From Cellulomonas sp. WB94 (GTDB taxonomy: Bacteria > Actinomycetota > Actinomycetes > Actinomycetales > Cellulomonadaceae): a stretch of DNA of 64,000 nt. Positions 46,523 to 55,573 of this stretch are shown here, piece after piece. Position numbers and translations under genes: made by a program. The number at the start of each line of letters is the position of its first letter. The stretch's first letter is position 1. The stretch lies in assembly GCF_003115775.1 (NCBI RefSeq), contig NZ_QEES01000005.1:265036-329035 (forward strand). Reading direction: 5' to 3'. Below the pieces are notes generated by a model, which was not told the origin of the DNA, did no database searches, and saw only the letters and a program-made list of their open reading frames with translations.

Positions 46523-47386
46523 ATGACCGAGCAGGCGCACCCGCCGACCGAGCTCCCCCCGAGGGAGACGATCCTGCTTGCCGCCTTCGAGGGTTGGAAC
46601 GATGCGGGCTCCGCAGCGAGCCAGGCCCTCGAGCACCTCCACGAGGTGTGGGGCGCCGAGCAGGTCGACGAGCTGGACCCCGAGGAGTACCACGACTTCC
46701 AGGTGAACCGGCCGGTGCTCGGCATCGGCCCCGACGGTCGCCGTGAGATCACCTGGCCGACGACGGCCGTCGCGGTCGCGACGGCACCACGGTCCGGGCG
46801 GCAGGTCGTGCTGGTCCACGGGATCGAGCCGTCGATGCGTTGGCGCCGGTACTGCACGGAGCTGCTCGACATCGCCGCGGGACTCGGCGTCAACACCGTC
46901 ATCACCGTCGGCGCGCTCCTCGCGGACGTGCCCCACACCCGCCCGATCCCGGTCACCGCGACGAGCGAGGACCCCGCGGTGCGTGAGCTGCTCGGAGTCG
47001 ACCCGAACACCTACGAGGGGCCGACCGGCATCGTCGGGGTCCTGCAGCACGAGGCCGAGGTCCGCGGCATGCGCGCGCTGTCGCTGTGGGCCGCCGTGCC
47101 GCACTACGTGGCGCACCCCCCGTCGCCCAAGGCCACGCTGGCGATCCTCACGCGCCTCGAGGGGCTGCTGGGTGAGCCGATCGCGCTCGGCGACCTGCCC
47201 GACGACTCGATCGCGTGGCAGGCCGGCGTCGACGAGCTCGCGAGCGAGGACAGCGAGATCGCCGAGTACGTGCACCAGCTCGAGCAGGCGAAGGACACCG
47301 CCGACCTGCCCGAGGCGAGCGGTGAGGCCATCGCGCAGGAGTTCGAGCGGTACCTGCGGCGTCGTGACAAGGGGACCGGCGGCTGA
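46523..47386 (+). CDS. PAC2-family protein
   Basis: A 287-residue protein of the PAC2 family, named after a eukaryotic proteasome-assembly chaperone. Typical segments: LLAAFEGWNDAGSAASQAL, QVVLVHGIEPSMRW, VITVGALLADVPHTRPIPV, TGIVGVLQHEA and SLWAAVPHYVAHPPSPKATLAIL. The C-terminus is an acidic helical tail. The bacterial function is unknown; the presence of a 20S proteasome in the same region makes an assembly link tempting but unproven. In actinobacteria it is usually next to mshC, as here (37-base convergent gap). Confidence 0.93.
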   Translation: MTEQAHPPTELPPRETILLAAFEGWNDAGSAASQALEHLHEVWGAEQVDELDPEEYHDFQVNRPVLGIGPDGRREITWPTTAVAVATAPRSGRQVVLVHGIEPSMRWRRYCTELLDIAAGLGVNTVITVGALLADVPHTRPIPVTATSEDPAVRELLGVDPNTYEGPTGIVGVLQHEAEVRGMRALSLWAAVPHYVAHPPSPKATLAILTRLEGLLGEPIALGDLPDDSIAWQAGVDELASEDSEIAEYVHQLEQAKDTADLPEASGEAIAQEFERYLRRRDKGTGG

Positions 47387-47423
47387 CGGCTACCAGCGCC
47401 TGAGGGCAGCCGGCGCCTGACCG

Positions 47424-48686
47424 CTACAGCCGGATGCCCAGCAGCGCGTTGACCGTCCGTGAGATGACGCCCGGAGCACCGATCACGGCCTCGGCTGTGC
47501 CGCCCGTCCGCAGCGCGTCGTCCGCCCAGGCGTCGACCGCCGTGAGCGCCGCCGGCGCGTCGAGGTCGGTGGCGAGTGCCGACCGGACGGCCGCGAGCGT
47601 GGCCGTGGCATCCGGTCCACCGTTCCCCGACACCGCCCGCTGCCACCGGTCGAGCTGCGCGCGGGCGAGCTTGAGGTCCCCCTCGGTCCAGTCCCAGTCG
47701 CACGAGTAGTGGTGCGCAAGGATCGCGAGCCGGACGGCCATGGGGTCCTCGCCCTGCGTGCGCAGCCGCGAGACCAGCTCGAGGTTGCCGCGCGACTTGC
47801 TCATCTTCTCGCCGTCCAGCCCGACCATCCCGGCGTGCACGTGGATGCGCGCACCCTGGCCCGCGTCGAGCAGCCGGGCGTGCGACGTGCTCATCTCGTG
47901 GTGCGGGAACCGCAGGTCGACGCCGCCGCCCTGCACGTCGAACGGCAGGCCGAGTCCGTCCCGCGCGATCACGGCGCACTCGATGTGCCAGCCGGGCCGA
48001 CCGCTGCCCAGCTCGCCGCCGTCCCACGCGGGCTCGCCCGGACGCTCCCGACGCCACAGCAGCGGGTCGAGCGGGTCGCGCTTGCCGGCGCGGGCAGGAT
48101 CGCCACCCCGCTCGGCGAACAGCTCGAGCATCTCCTTGCGGTCTAGGCCGGCGACGCGGCCCAGGTCCGGGTCGACACTGAGGTCCGCGTAGACGTCACC
48201 GCGGCCGTGCCCGGTCGCGTCCGGCTCCTCGACGCGGTACGCAGCGCCGGCCGCAAGGAGGTCGCGCACAGCCTGGGCGACGGCGGGGATCGACTCGACG
48301 GCGCCCGTGTAGACGTCGGGCGGGACGACGCCGAGGGCCGTCATGTCCTCCGCGAACAGCGCCGTCTGCTCGATCGCGAGCTCGCGCCAGTCGACACCCG
48401 TTGCGAGCGCACGCTCGAGCAGCGGGTCGTCGACGTCGGTGACGTTCGAGGCGTAACGCACGCGCTGACCGGCGTCGAGCCATGACCGCACGAGCAGGTC
48501 GAAGGCGATGTACGTCGCGGCGTGGCCGAGGTGGGTCGCGTCGTACGGCGTGATGCCGCACACGTACAGGGTCGCGGTGTCACCGGGCGCTGCGACGACG
48601 AGCTCGCCGGTGGAGGTGTCCCGGACCCGGACGGGGCCGCCACGTCCAGGGAGCCGAGGGATCTGCGGGGGCGGCCAGGTGAGCAC
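47424..48686 (-). CDS. mshC: Cysteine--1-D-myo-inosityl 2-amino-2-deoxy-alpha-D-glucopyranoside ligase
   Basis: Third enzyme of mycothiol synthesis; uses ATP to join cysteine to GlcN-Ins. The 420-residue protein is a cysteinyl-tRNA-synthetase relative lacking the tRNA-binding part. Zn-site Cys43, HLGH (52-55, HIGH motif), Cys237 (WHIECAVI) and the KMSKS loop (294-298) are present, with [14 protein letters not shown]. The GTG at 48686 is chosen by family length and a GGGGGT ribosome site. Located downstream of uppP. Confidence 0.96.
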   Translation of the reverse strand: MLTWPPPQIPRLPGRGGPVRVRDTSTGELVVAAPGDTATLYVCGITPYDATHLGHAATYIAFDLLVRSWLDAGQRVRYASNVTDVDDPLLERALATGVDWRELAIEQTALFAEDMTALGVVPPDVYTGAVESIPAVAQAVRDLLAAGAAYRVEEPDATGHGRGDVYADLSVDPDLGRVAGLDRKEMLELFAERGGDPARAGKRDPLDPLLWRRERPGEPAWDGGELGSGRPGWHIECAVIARDGLGLPFDVQGGGVDLRFPHHEMSTSHARLLDAGQGARIHVHAGMVGLDGEKMSKSRGNLELVSRLRTQGEDPMAVRLAILAHHYSCDWDWTEGDLKLARAQLDRWQRAVSGNGGPDATATLAAVRSALATDLDAPAALTAVDAWADDALRTGGTAEAVIGAPGVISRTVNALLGIRL

Positions 48687-48756
48687 ACCCCCAGAGTAAC
48701 CGGCACCGGTCCGGGGCACCGCGGGCGTCCGGCCCGCGGGCTCAGCCGGCGCCGCG

Positions 48757-49650
48757 TCAGCCGGCGACCGGCGCGGCCCCGACCGCGTCCAGCGCACCCG
48801 TCAGCAGGAGCACGACGACGATGGCGGCCAGCACGATCCGGTAGATGACGAACGGCATGAAGCTGCGCGTGGAGATGAGACGCAGGAACGCGATGATGAC
48901 GACGTAGCCGACCGCGAAGGCCACGACCGTCGCGATGAGCGTCGCACCGACGCCGGGCGTCCCTGCCTTGCCGAAGTCGCCGACGCTCTTGACCAGCTGG
49001 TAGAGCCCTGAGGCGAGCACCGCAGGGACCGCGAGCAGGAACGAGTACCTGGCTGCCGCCTCGCGCGTGTAGCCGAGCAGCAGTCCCGCGGTGATGGTCC
49101 CGCCCGAGCGGGAGACGCCCGGGATGAGCGCGAGGGACTGGGCGAACCCGAACGCCACGGCATGGCGAGGCGTCAGCTGGTCGATCGTCCTGTGCTTCGC
49201 ACCTACCCGGTCGGCCCACCCGAGGATCAGGCCGAACACGACGAGCGTGAGCACGATCAGCCACAGGTTGCGGAACGTGCTCTCGATCGAGTCCTTGAAC
49301 GCCAGCCCCAGCACCACGATGGGGATGCTGCCGAGAGCGATGAACCACGCCATGAGCGCGTCCCGGTCGAGCGGCGCCCCTTCCGGCGCACCCATCCGCG
49401 AGCGCAGGTCCGTGCCGTGGTCGCCGCGGACCGCGCGCCACCACGCCGTGCAGATCCGGGCGATGTCGCGCCGGAAGTACAGCAGGACCGCGGTCTCCGT
49501 CCCGATCTGGGTGATCGCCGTGAACGCCGCACCGGGATCGGACTGCCCGATGAGCTCGCCGACGATGCGCAGGTGCGCGCTCGAGGAGATCGGGAGGAAC
49601 TCGGTCAGGCCCTGGACGAAACCGAGGACGATCGCTTCCGCTGCACCCAT
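48757..49650 (-). CDS. uppP: Undecaprenyl-diphosphatase
   Basis: Recycles undecaprenyl pyrophosphate to undecaprenyl phosphate for cell-wall synthesis, on the outer side of the membrane; overproduction gives bacitracin resistance. The 297-residue protein has about eight membrane helices and the two catalytic motifs [15 protein letters not shown] and [12 protein letters not shown]. The ATG at 49650 is chosen; a GTG 4 codons upstream is possible. It precedes mshC in the same direction with a 70-base gap. Confidence 0.96.
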   Translation of the reverse strand: MGAAEAIVLGFVQGLTEFLPISSSAHLRIVGELIGQSDPGAAFTAITQIGTETAVLLYFRRDIARICTAWWRAVRGDHGTDLRSRMGAPEGAPLDRDALMAWFIALGSIPIVVLGLAFKDSIESTFRNLWLIVLTLVVFGLILGWADRVGAKHRTIDQLTPRHAVAFGFAQSLALIPGVSRSGGTITAGLLLGYTREAAARYSFLLAVPAVLASGLYQLVKSVGDFGKAGTPGVGATLIATVVAFAVGYVVIIAFLRLISTRSFMPFVIYRIVLAAIVVVLLLTGALDAVGAAPVAG

Positions 49651-49736
49651 GCCTGCTGTCACGAGCCGCAACGATAGCCGAGCGGGTGCGCGCCGCAGCC
49701 AGGTGGGGAGCACACTCGCCGGTTAACCTTCGCGTC

Positions 49737-50699
49737 ATGGAACAGCGTCAGCTCGGCCGTACCGGCCTGCGAGTCTCCCACCTCGGCCTCGGCACGCTGA
49801 CCTGGAGCAGGGACACCGACGAGCACGAGGCCCGCGAGCAGCTGCGGGACTTCGTCGAGGCGGGCGGGACGCTGGTCGACACGTCGGCGTCCTATGCCGA
49901 CGGTGGCGCCGAGGAGCTGATCGGCTCGCTGCTCGGCGACGTCGTCGCTCGCGAGGACGTCGTGCTGTGCACCAAGGCCGGGGTGCGGAGCGCAGCGTCC
50001 GGCGGCGGCGCCGACGCGTCCCGAGGCGGCCTGCTCAGCACGCTCGACGCGTCGCTGCGCCGGCTGGGCACGGACCACGTCGATCTCTGGCTCGTCCAGG
50101 TCCCCGACCCGCACACGCCCCTGTCCGAGACCGTCTCGGCCCTGCGGCTCGCGGTGACCAGCGGGCGCGCCCGCTACGTGGGGCTCTCGAACCATCCCGG
50201 CTGGCAGGTCGCGCGCGCCGCGACGCTCCTGGCCGACGACGTCGGGCTCGCCGCGGTCGAGGTCGAGTACTCGCTGCTGGAACGCGGCATCGAGCGCGAG
50301 GTGCTGCCCGCGGCGACCGACCTGGGCATCGGCGTGCTGGCCTGGTCACCGCTCGGGCGCGGGGTGCTGACCGGCAAGTACCGCCGGACGATCCCCGCCG
50401 ACTCGCGCGCCGCGTCCCCGCACCTGGCCGGGTTCGTCCAGCCGTACCTCGGCTCGCAGTCCCTCGCCGTGGTCGAGGCGGTCGCGACCGCCGCGTCAGG
50501 GCTCGACTGCACGCCGCTCGAGGTCGCGCTCGCCTGGCTGCGCCTGCGCACGCCGATCACGTCGTCGATCGTCGGGGCACGCACGGCCGCGCAGCTGCGC
50601 GGGTCGCTCGCCGCCGACGACGTCGAGCTCCCCGAGGAGATCGTGCGGGCGCTCGACGAGATCAGCGCGCCGCAGCTCGGCTACCCCGAACGGCGCTGA
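49737..50699 (+). CDS. Aldo/keto reductase with His-to-Gln change
   Basis: A 320-residue aldo/keto reductase of the actinobacterial YccK/YghZ-like group: GRTGLRVSHLGLGT, catalytic Asp48 (LVDTSA), Tyr53 and Lys80 are present. The fourth catalytic residue, the His expected in IDLYQIH, is Gln121 (LWLVQVPDP). Many relatives tolerate changes here, so activity may be altered rather than lost. It is divergent from uppP, with 86 bases between the starts. Confidence 0.92.
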   Translation: MEQRQLGRTGLRVSHLGLGTLTWSRDTDEHEAREQLRDFVEAGGTLVDTSASYADGGAEELIGSLLGDVVAREDVVLCTKAGVRSAASGGGADASRGGLLSTLDASLRRLGTDHVDLWLVQVPDPHTPLSETVSALRLAVTSGRARYVGLSNHPGWQVARAATLLADDVGLAAVEVEYSLLERGIEREVLPAATDLGIGVLAWSPLGRGVLTGKYRRTIPADSRAASPHLAGFVQPYLGSQSLAVVEAVATAASGLDCTPLEVALAWLRLRTPITSSIVGARTAAQLRGSLAADDVELPEEIVRALDEISAPQLGYPERR

Positions 50700-50732
50700 C
50701 CTGGAAGACGCTGACCTGAAGCCCGCCGAGGC

Positions 50733-51053
50733 TCAGCGGTCCTCGGTGGTGAGCTCGTCGACGAGCACGTCGTCGTCGTACTCGTCGTCCGCGTCGTCGG
50801 ACTCCTCCGCGTCCTCGCCCTCGGACTCGTCGTCCTCGTCCTCGTCGTCGTCCTCCTCGGCGAGGTAGAACGGCGTGGCCTCGCTGTACACGGTCCCGAG
50901 GGCGTCGTCGTAGGCCTCGAAGGCGTCCGCGAGGACGTCGTAGGCGTCGTCGACACCGGGATCGTCCTCGCCCCGACGGGAGGCGACGGCGTTGAAGTGC
51001 GCCTCGAGAGCAGCAATCAGGCGGTCCAGGGCGGCGCGCGGGTCGACGGTCAT
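50733..51053 (-). CDS. Small highly acidic protein
   Basis: A 106-residue protein with an N-terminal helical part (RAALDRLIAALEAHFNAVAS) and a C-terminal half that is extremely rich in Asp and Glu. Not recognised by me. The ATG at 51053 is chosen over an upstream in-frame start. The acidic C-terminus may be disordered and could mimic DNA, but there is no evidence for this. Confidence 0.8.
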   Translation of the reverse strand: MTVDPRAALDRLIAALEAHFNAVASRRGEDDPGVDDAYDVLADAFEAYDDALGTVYSEATPFYLAEEDDDEDEDDESEGEDAEESDDADDEYDDDVLVDELTTEDR

Positions 51054-51148
51054 GGCATGACGGTATCTCCGCACCGTGCACAATGGCACTGCAATCGGCC
51101 TGACGGCGCCCGCGCCGCCCGGTCTGTGGCGAGATCGGACGGTGACGA

Positions 51149-51400
51149 GTGACAGAGACAGCAGCAGTGCGGAGCCTTCGGGGCGACCCGGCGGCGCAGA
51201 GCGCGCAGTACGAGTTCCGGGTGCTGAGCATCCCGAGATCCACGAGCCAGGGCGACGCGAGCAGACGGCTGACCGAAGAGGCGGAGTACGGCCGCTGGGA
51301 GCTCGCCCGCGTCGTGCTCTACGTCGGGGGTGAGCGCAAGGTGACCCTGCGGCGCAGGATCATCCGCGTGCGCAGCACGCTCGACTACACGATCGGCTGA
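51149..51400 (+). CDS. DUF5703 family protein
   Basis: An 83-residue protein with a GTG start. It matches the actinobacterial DUF5703 family: YEFRVLSIPRSTSQGDASRRLTEEAEYGRWELARVVLYVGGERKVTLRRRIIRV. Basic and compact, with no known function. It is divergent from the acidic protein gene (95-base gap) and converges on the M20 peptidase with only two bases between stops. Confidence 0.85.
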   Translation: MTETAAVRSLRGDPAAQSAQYEFRVLSIPRSTSQGDASRRLTEEAEYGRWELARVVLYVGGERKVTLRRRIIRVRSTLDYTIG

Positions 51401-51402
51401 CC

Positions 51403-52785
51403 TCAGCAGGTCCGCAGGAGCCGGTCGAGGACGCGCACGCCGAAACGGAGCGCGTCGACCGGCACACGTTCGTCGACGCCGTGGAACATGCCCGCGAAGT
51501 CGAGCTCGGCGGGCAGCCGCAGCGGCGCGAAGCCGTAGCCGGCGATGCCGAGGCGTGACAGCGACTTGTTGTCCGTCCCGGCGGAGAGCATGTACGGCAG
51601 GACCACCGCACCCGGGTCCTCCGCGACCAGCGCGCCGACCATGGCGTCCACGAGCCCGCCCGAGAACGGCACCTCGAGCGCGACGTCTCGGTGGATGTGC
51701 TCGAGGGTCACGTCCGGACCGGCCAGCCGGGCAAGGGTCGCGAGGAACTCGTCCTCCTGCCCCGGCAGGAACCGGCCGTCGACCGTCGCCTCGGCGTGGC
51801 CGGGGATGACGTTGGCCTTGTAGCCGGACGTGAGGCCGCTCGGGTTCGCGGTGTTGCGGGTCGTCGCCCCCACGAACCGCGAGGCCGACCCGAGCGCCGC
51901 GAGGATCGCGTCGATCGAACCCTCGTCCTCGGGGTCGAAGGTCAGGCCCACGAGGTCGGCGACACCCTGCAGCAACGTGCGCACGGTCGGGCTGAGCGAC
52001 AGCGGCCACGGGTGCTGCCCGATGCGCCCGACCGCGGCGGCGAGATGCGTCACGGCGTTGTCTGCGTTGACCTGGCTGCCGTGCCCCGCCCGGCCGTCCG
52101 CGACGAGCCGGAGCCAGCCGATGCCCTTCTCGGCGGTCTGCAGCAGGTAGGCCCGGCGACCGTCGAGGTCCACCGAGAACCCCCCGACCTCGCTGATCGC
52201 CTCGGTCGCGCCCGCGAACAGCTCAGGTCGGTGGTCGACCGCCCACCTGGCTCCCTTGGCGCCGCCGGCCTCCTCGTCCGCGAAGAACGCTACGACCACG
52301 TCACGCGCCGGCTTGCGGCCCTCGCGAACCATCTGGCGTACGACCGCCAGGATCATCGCGTCCATGTCCTTCATGTCGACCGCGCCGCGGCCCCACACCA
52401 GGCCGTCGCGCAGCTCGCCCGCGAACGGGTCGACCTGCCACTCGGGCGCGTGGGCCGGCACCACGTCGAGATGGCCGTGCAGCACGAGCGCGGGCCGGCC
52501 CGGGTCCGCCCCCTCGAGCCGCACCACCACGTTGGCCCGTCCCGGCTCGCTCTCGAAGAGCTCCGGGGTGAGGCCGACGTCGGTCAGCAGCCCCATGACG
52601 TGCTCGGCCGCCGCGCGCTCCCCCGGTCCCGAGCCGTCGCCGTAGTTCGACGTGTCGATCCTGATCAGGTCCTGGCACAGGCCGACGACCTCGTCCTCGG
52701 CAGCGCTGGACCCGGCGCGTCCGGTGGGGAGCCCTGCGGGGGCGGCGGACGTCGGGCGAGCGGGGCCGGTGGGCATGGCGTTCAC
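51403..52785 (-). CDS. M20-family metallopeptidase (dipeptidase-like)
   Basis: A 460-residue di-zinc exopeptidase: LVLHGHLDVVP (metal His and Asp), GRGAVDMKDMDA (metal Asp), FFADEEAGGAKGA (catalytic Glu and metal Glu), VPGHAEATVDGR in the dimerisation/lid region and HGVDERV near the end. A GTG start at 52785 precedes an in-frame ATG 3 codons later. The N-terminal 25 residues are low-complexity. Substrate unknown; M20A dipeptidases and deacetylases are similar. Confidence 0.93.
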   Translation of the reverse strand: MNAMPTGPARPTSAAPAGLPTGRAGSSAAEDEVVGLCQDLIRIDTSNYGDGSGPGERAAAEHVMGLLTDVGLTPELFESEPGRANVVVRLEGADPGRPALVLHGHLDVVPAHAPEWQVDPFAGELRDGLVWGRGAVDMKDMDAMILAVVRQMVREGRKPARDVVVAFFADEEAGGAKGARWAVDHRPELFAGATEAISEVGGFSVDLDGRRAYLLQTAEKGIGWLRLVADGRAGHGSQVNADNAVTHLAAAVGRIGQHPWPLSLSPTVRTLLQGVADLVGLTFDPEDEGSIDAILAALGSASRFVGATTRNTANPSGLTSGYKANVIPGHAEATVDGRFLPGQEDEFLATLARLAGPDVTLEHIHRDVALEVPFSGGLVDAMVGALVAEDPGAVVLPYMLSAGTDNKSLSRLGIAGYGFAPLRLPAELDFAGMFHGVDERVPVDALRFGVRVLDRLLRTC

Positions 52786-52797
52786 CGTACCCGCCGC

Positions 52798-54888
52798 TCA
52801 GACCTCGGTCGTGGCCGCCAGCAGGCCGCGGCGAGCCAGCAGCGGGGCGATCTCGGGGTCACGTCCCCGCAGGTCGCGGAACGCACCCATCGGGTCGGTC
52901 GACCCACCGCGGGCCAGCAGCCGGCGCCGGAACTCCTCGCCGTTCGCCCGCGACAGCCCGCCCTGCTCACCGAACCACTCGACGGTGTCCGCATCGAGCA
53001 CCTCGGACCAGATGTACGAGTAGTACCCGGCCGAGTAGCCGCCCGCGAAGACGTGGTTGAAGTACGCCGTCCGGTACCGCGGCGGCACGGGCCCGAACGC
53101 GATCCCGGCCCGCTCGAGGGCCGCGGCCTCGAACGCCTCGACCTCGGCCGGGTCGGTCGGGACCTCGTCGGGCGCGAGCCGGTACCACGCCTGGTCCAGG
53201 AGTGCGGCGGCGAGGTACTCGGTCGTCGCGAAGCCCTCGCCGTCCTGACGGGCCGCGAGCAGCGTGTCGACCCACTCGGACGGCATCGGCTCGCCCGTCA
53301 CGTGGTGGACGGCGTACGAGCGCAGGATCGCCGGGTCCCACGCCCACATCTCGTTGACCTGCGAGGGGTACTCGACGAAGTCGCGCGGCACCTCGGTGCC
53401 CGACTGCGACGGGTAGCGCACGTCGGAGAACAGGCCGTGCAGCGCGTGGCCGAACTCGTGGAACATGGTGATGACCTCGTCCCACGACAGGAGCGTGGGC
53501 TCGCCGGGCGGCGGCTTGGGGATGTTGAGGTTGTTGACGACGACGGGACGCTCGTCGAGCAGGTCGGACTGGTCGACGAGCGTGTTCATCCACGCGCCGC
53601 CCCGCTTCGACTCGCGCGTCCAGTAGTCGCCGAGGAACAGCCCGAGCCCGGTGCCGTCCTCCTCGTGGACCTCGAAGACGCGGACGTCCGGGTGGTAGCC
53701 GACGAGGTCCGGCCGCGGGCTGAACGTGAGGCCGTAGAGCTCACGGGCAGCGCGGAACACGCCGTCCCGCAGCACGCGGTCGAGCTCCAGGTACGGCCGG
53801 AGGAGGGCGTCGTCGAGCGACCGCCGCTCGTTGCGGACACGCTCGGCGTAGTACGCCCAGTCCCACGCCTCGAGGCTGGCGCCCGGCTCGTCGCGCTCGA
53901 GGGCGCGCTGGAGATCGGCGGCCTCCTCGCGTGCGTTCGTGACGGCGGCGGGCGCGAGGCGACCGAGGATCTCCTCGACCGCGTCGGCCGTCCGCGCGGT
54001 CGCGTCCGCGGCCACGTACCCGGCATGGTGCGGGTACCCGAGCAGCTGCGCCCGCTCGGCACGCAGGCGTGCGAGCGCGAGGACGGTCCCGCGGGTGTCG
54101 TGGTCGTCACCGCCCGATCCCCGCGTGATGGAGGCGGTGTGCACACGCTCACGCAGCCGACGGTGCCGCAGCCCGGCGAGCACACCCTGCTGGGTGGGCA
54201 GCTGGAGCTCGATCAGCCACTGCCCGTCGTGACCGCGCTCGGTCGCGGCCTGGGCAGCCGCGGCACGTGCGTCGGACGGCATCCCGTCGAGCTCGGCCTC
54301 GTCGGCCACCAGCACCGCCGACGCGTTGGCGCCGGCGAGGATCTGCCGGCCGAACACCGTCTCGAGGGACGTGATCTCGGCGTTCAGCCGACGCAGCCGC
54401 TCCTGCGCGGGAGCGTCGAGCGCGATGCCGGAGCGCTCGAACGCGATGCGCAGGCGGTGCAGCAGCCAGGCGGTGTCGGGCTCCAGGTCGAGGTCACCGG
54501 CCTGTGCCGCGGCGTGCAACGCCTCGAGGCGCGCGAACAGCCGGGCGTCCTGGTGAATCGCATCGTGGTGCGCCGCGAGCAGGGGGGCGACCTGCTCCTC
54601 GATCTGGTCGAGCCCCGCGGCCGCGTCAGCGCTCGACTGGTTGAAGAACGTCGTCGCAGCGCGGTGCAGCAGGCGCCCCGACCGCTCGAGCCGCTCCAGC
54701 GTGTTCTGCGGCGTCGCGGGCTCAGGGTCGGTCGCGATGGCCTCGATCTCGGCCCGCTGCTCCGCCATGCCCGCCAGCAGCGCCGGCAGGTAGTGCTCCT
54801 CGCGGATCACGGTGAAGTCCGGCAGTCCGTACGGCAACGTCGACGGGGTCGCGAACGGGTTGGCCGGGTCGAGGAAGCTGGAGGTCAT
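52798..54888 (-). CDS. M3 family metallopeptidase (peptidyl-dipeptidase Dcp-like)
   Basis: A 696-residue zinc oligopeptidase of family M3. HEFGHALHG (477-481 for HEFGH) binds zinc; the second zinc Glu follows in the segment about 25 residues later. FFNQSSADA and NNLNIPKPPPGEPTLLSWDEVITMFHEFGH match Dcp. It degrades small peptides in the cytoplasm. It is followed by the M20 dipeptidase with a 12-base gap, so the two may be co-transcribed for peptide recycling. Confidence 0.94.
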   Translation of the reverse strand: MTSSFLDPANPFATPSTLPYGLPDFTVIREEHYLPALLAGMAEQRAEIEAIATDPEPATPQNTLERLERSGRLLHRAATTFFNQSSADAAAGLDQIEEQVAPLLAAHHDAIHQDARLFARLEALHAAAQAGDLDLEPDTAWLLHRLRIAFERSGIALDAPAQERLRRLNAEITSLETVFGRQILAGANASAVLVADEAELDGMPSDARAAAAQAATERGHDGQWLIELQLPTQQGVLAGLRHRRLRERVHTASITRGSGGDDHDTRGTVLALARLRAERAQLLGYPHHAGYVAADATARTADAVEEILGRLAPAAVTNAREEAADLQRALERDEPGASLEAWDWAYYAERVRNERRSLDDALLRPYLELDRVLRDGVFRAARELYGLTFSPRPDLVGYHPDVRVFEVHEEDGTGLGLFLGDYWTRESKRGGAWMNTLVDQSDLLDERPVVVNNLNIPKPPPGEPTLLSWDEVITMFHEFGHALHGLFSDVRYPSQSGTEVPRDFVEYPSQVNEMWAWDPAILRSYAVHHVTGEPMPSEWVDTLLAARQDGEGFATTEYLAAALLDQAWYRLAPDEVPTDPAEVEAFEAAALERAGIAFGPVPPRYRTAYFNHVFAGGYSAGYYSYIWSEVLDADTVEWFGEQGGLSRANGEEFRRRLLARGGSTDPMGAFRDLRGRDPEIAPLLARRGLLAATTEV

Positions 54889-54952
54889 GCCCTCATCATC
54901 CCCGACCGTCGGAGGGCACCGACTCTGTTCCGCCGCGCGCGGACGCTCGCGC

Positions 54953-55519
54953 TCAGCCGTCGACGGCCGGACGGACCGGCCGGGCGTCTGTCGCGAGGAG
55001 CGTGCCGACCCACGCGTCCCGTCGTCCGCCGCGCTGCAGGGCGTACCCCCGGATGTGGCCCTCGATGTGGAAGCCCGCCCGCTCAGCGACCCGCCTCGAG
55101 GCCACGTTGTGGGTGAAGCCGGTCCAGCTCAGCCGTTCGAGCCCGAGCCGCTCGGGGTCGAACGCCAGATCGACGACCAGCGCGGTCGCGCGGGACATCA
55201 GTCCTCGACCGCGGGCGTGCGCACCGAGCCAGTAGCCGATCTCGGCGGAGCCCGGCGGTTGCACCAAGAGGCCGATCATCCCGTCCAGCCGGTCGGTCGC
55301 CGCGTCTCGAACCGACCACGTGAGGTTCGTGCCGGACGACCAGCCGGCCGGGACGACCTGACGGACGAACCCCTCGCCGTCGGCGCGACCGTACGGGCTG
55401 GGCACGGTGGTGAACTCCTGGATCGCCGGGTCCTGGCACAGCGCGGCGATCGCGTCGACGTCCCGGTCGTCGGGCGCGCGCAGGTGGACGACGCCATCGG
55501 TCAGCTCGATCAGCTCCAT
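54953..55519 (-). CDS. GNAT acetyltransferase (RimJ/RimL-like)
   Basis: A 188-residue N-acetyltransferase: VHLRAPDDRDVDAIAALC at the start, EIGYWLGAHARGRGLMSRATALVVDLAF with the acetyl-CoA pyrophosphate loop, NVASRRVAERAGFHIEG. Group is the RimJ/RimL type that acetylates protein N-termini or small molecules. Substrate not known. It is on the minus strand upstream of the M3 peptidase with a 64-base gap. Confidence 0.9.
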   Translation of the reverse strand: MELIELTDGVVHLRAPDDRDVDAIAALCQDPAIQEFTTVPSPYGRADGEGFVRQVVPAGWSSGTNLTWSVRDAATDRLDGMIGLLVQPPGSAEIGYWLGAHARGRGLMSRATALVVDLAFDPERLGLERLSWTGFTHNVASRRVAERAGFHIEGHIRGYALQRGGRRDAWVGTLLATDARPVRPAVDG

Positions 55520-55573
55520 GCGTCAGGGTCGCATGCCTGCTACCCGGTCGTCATGGTGTTTCGCCGGACCGCC

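Noticed and set aside
51691..55116. 1141-residue open frame on the plus strand
   Set aside because: It runs antisense to the M20 and M3 peptidases, which both have zinc motifs in the minus strand. Composition is that of a shadow.
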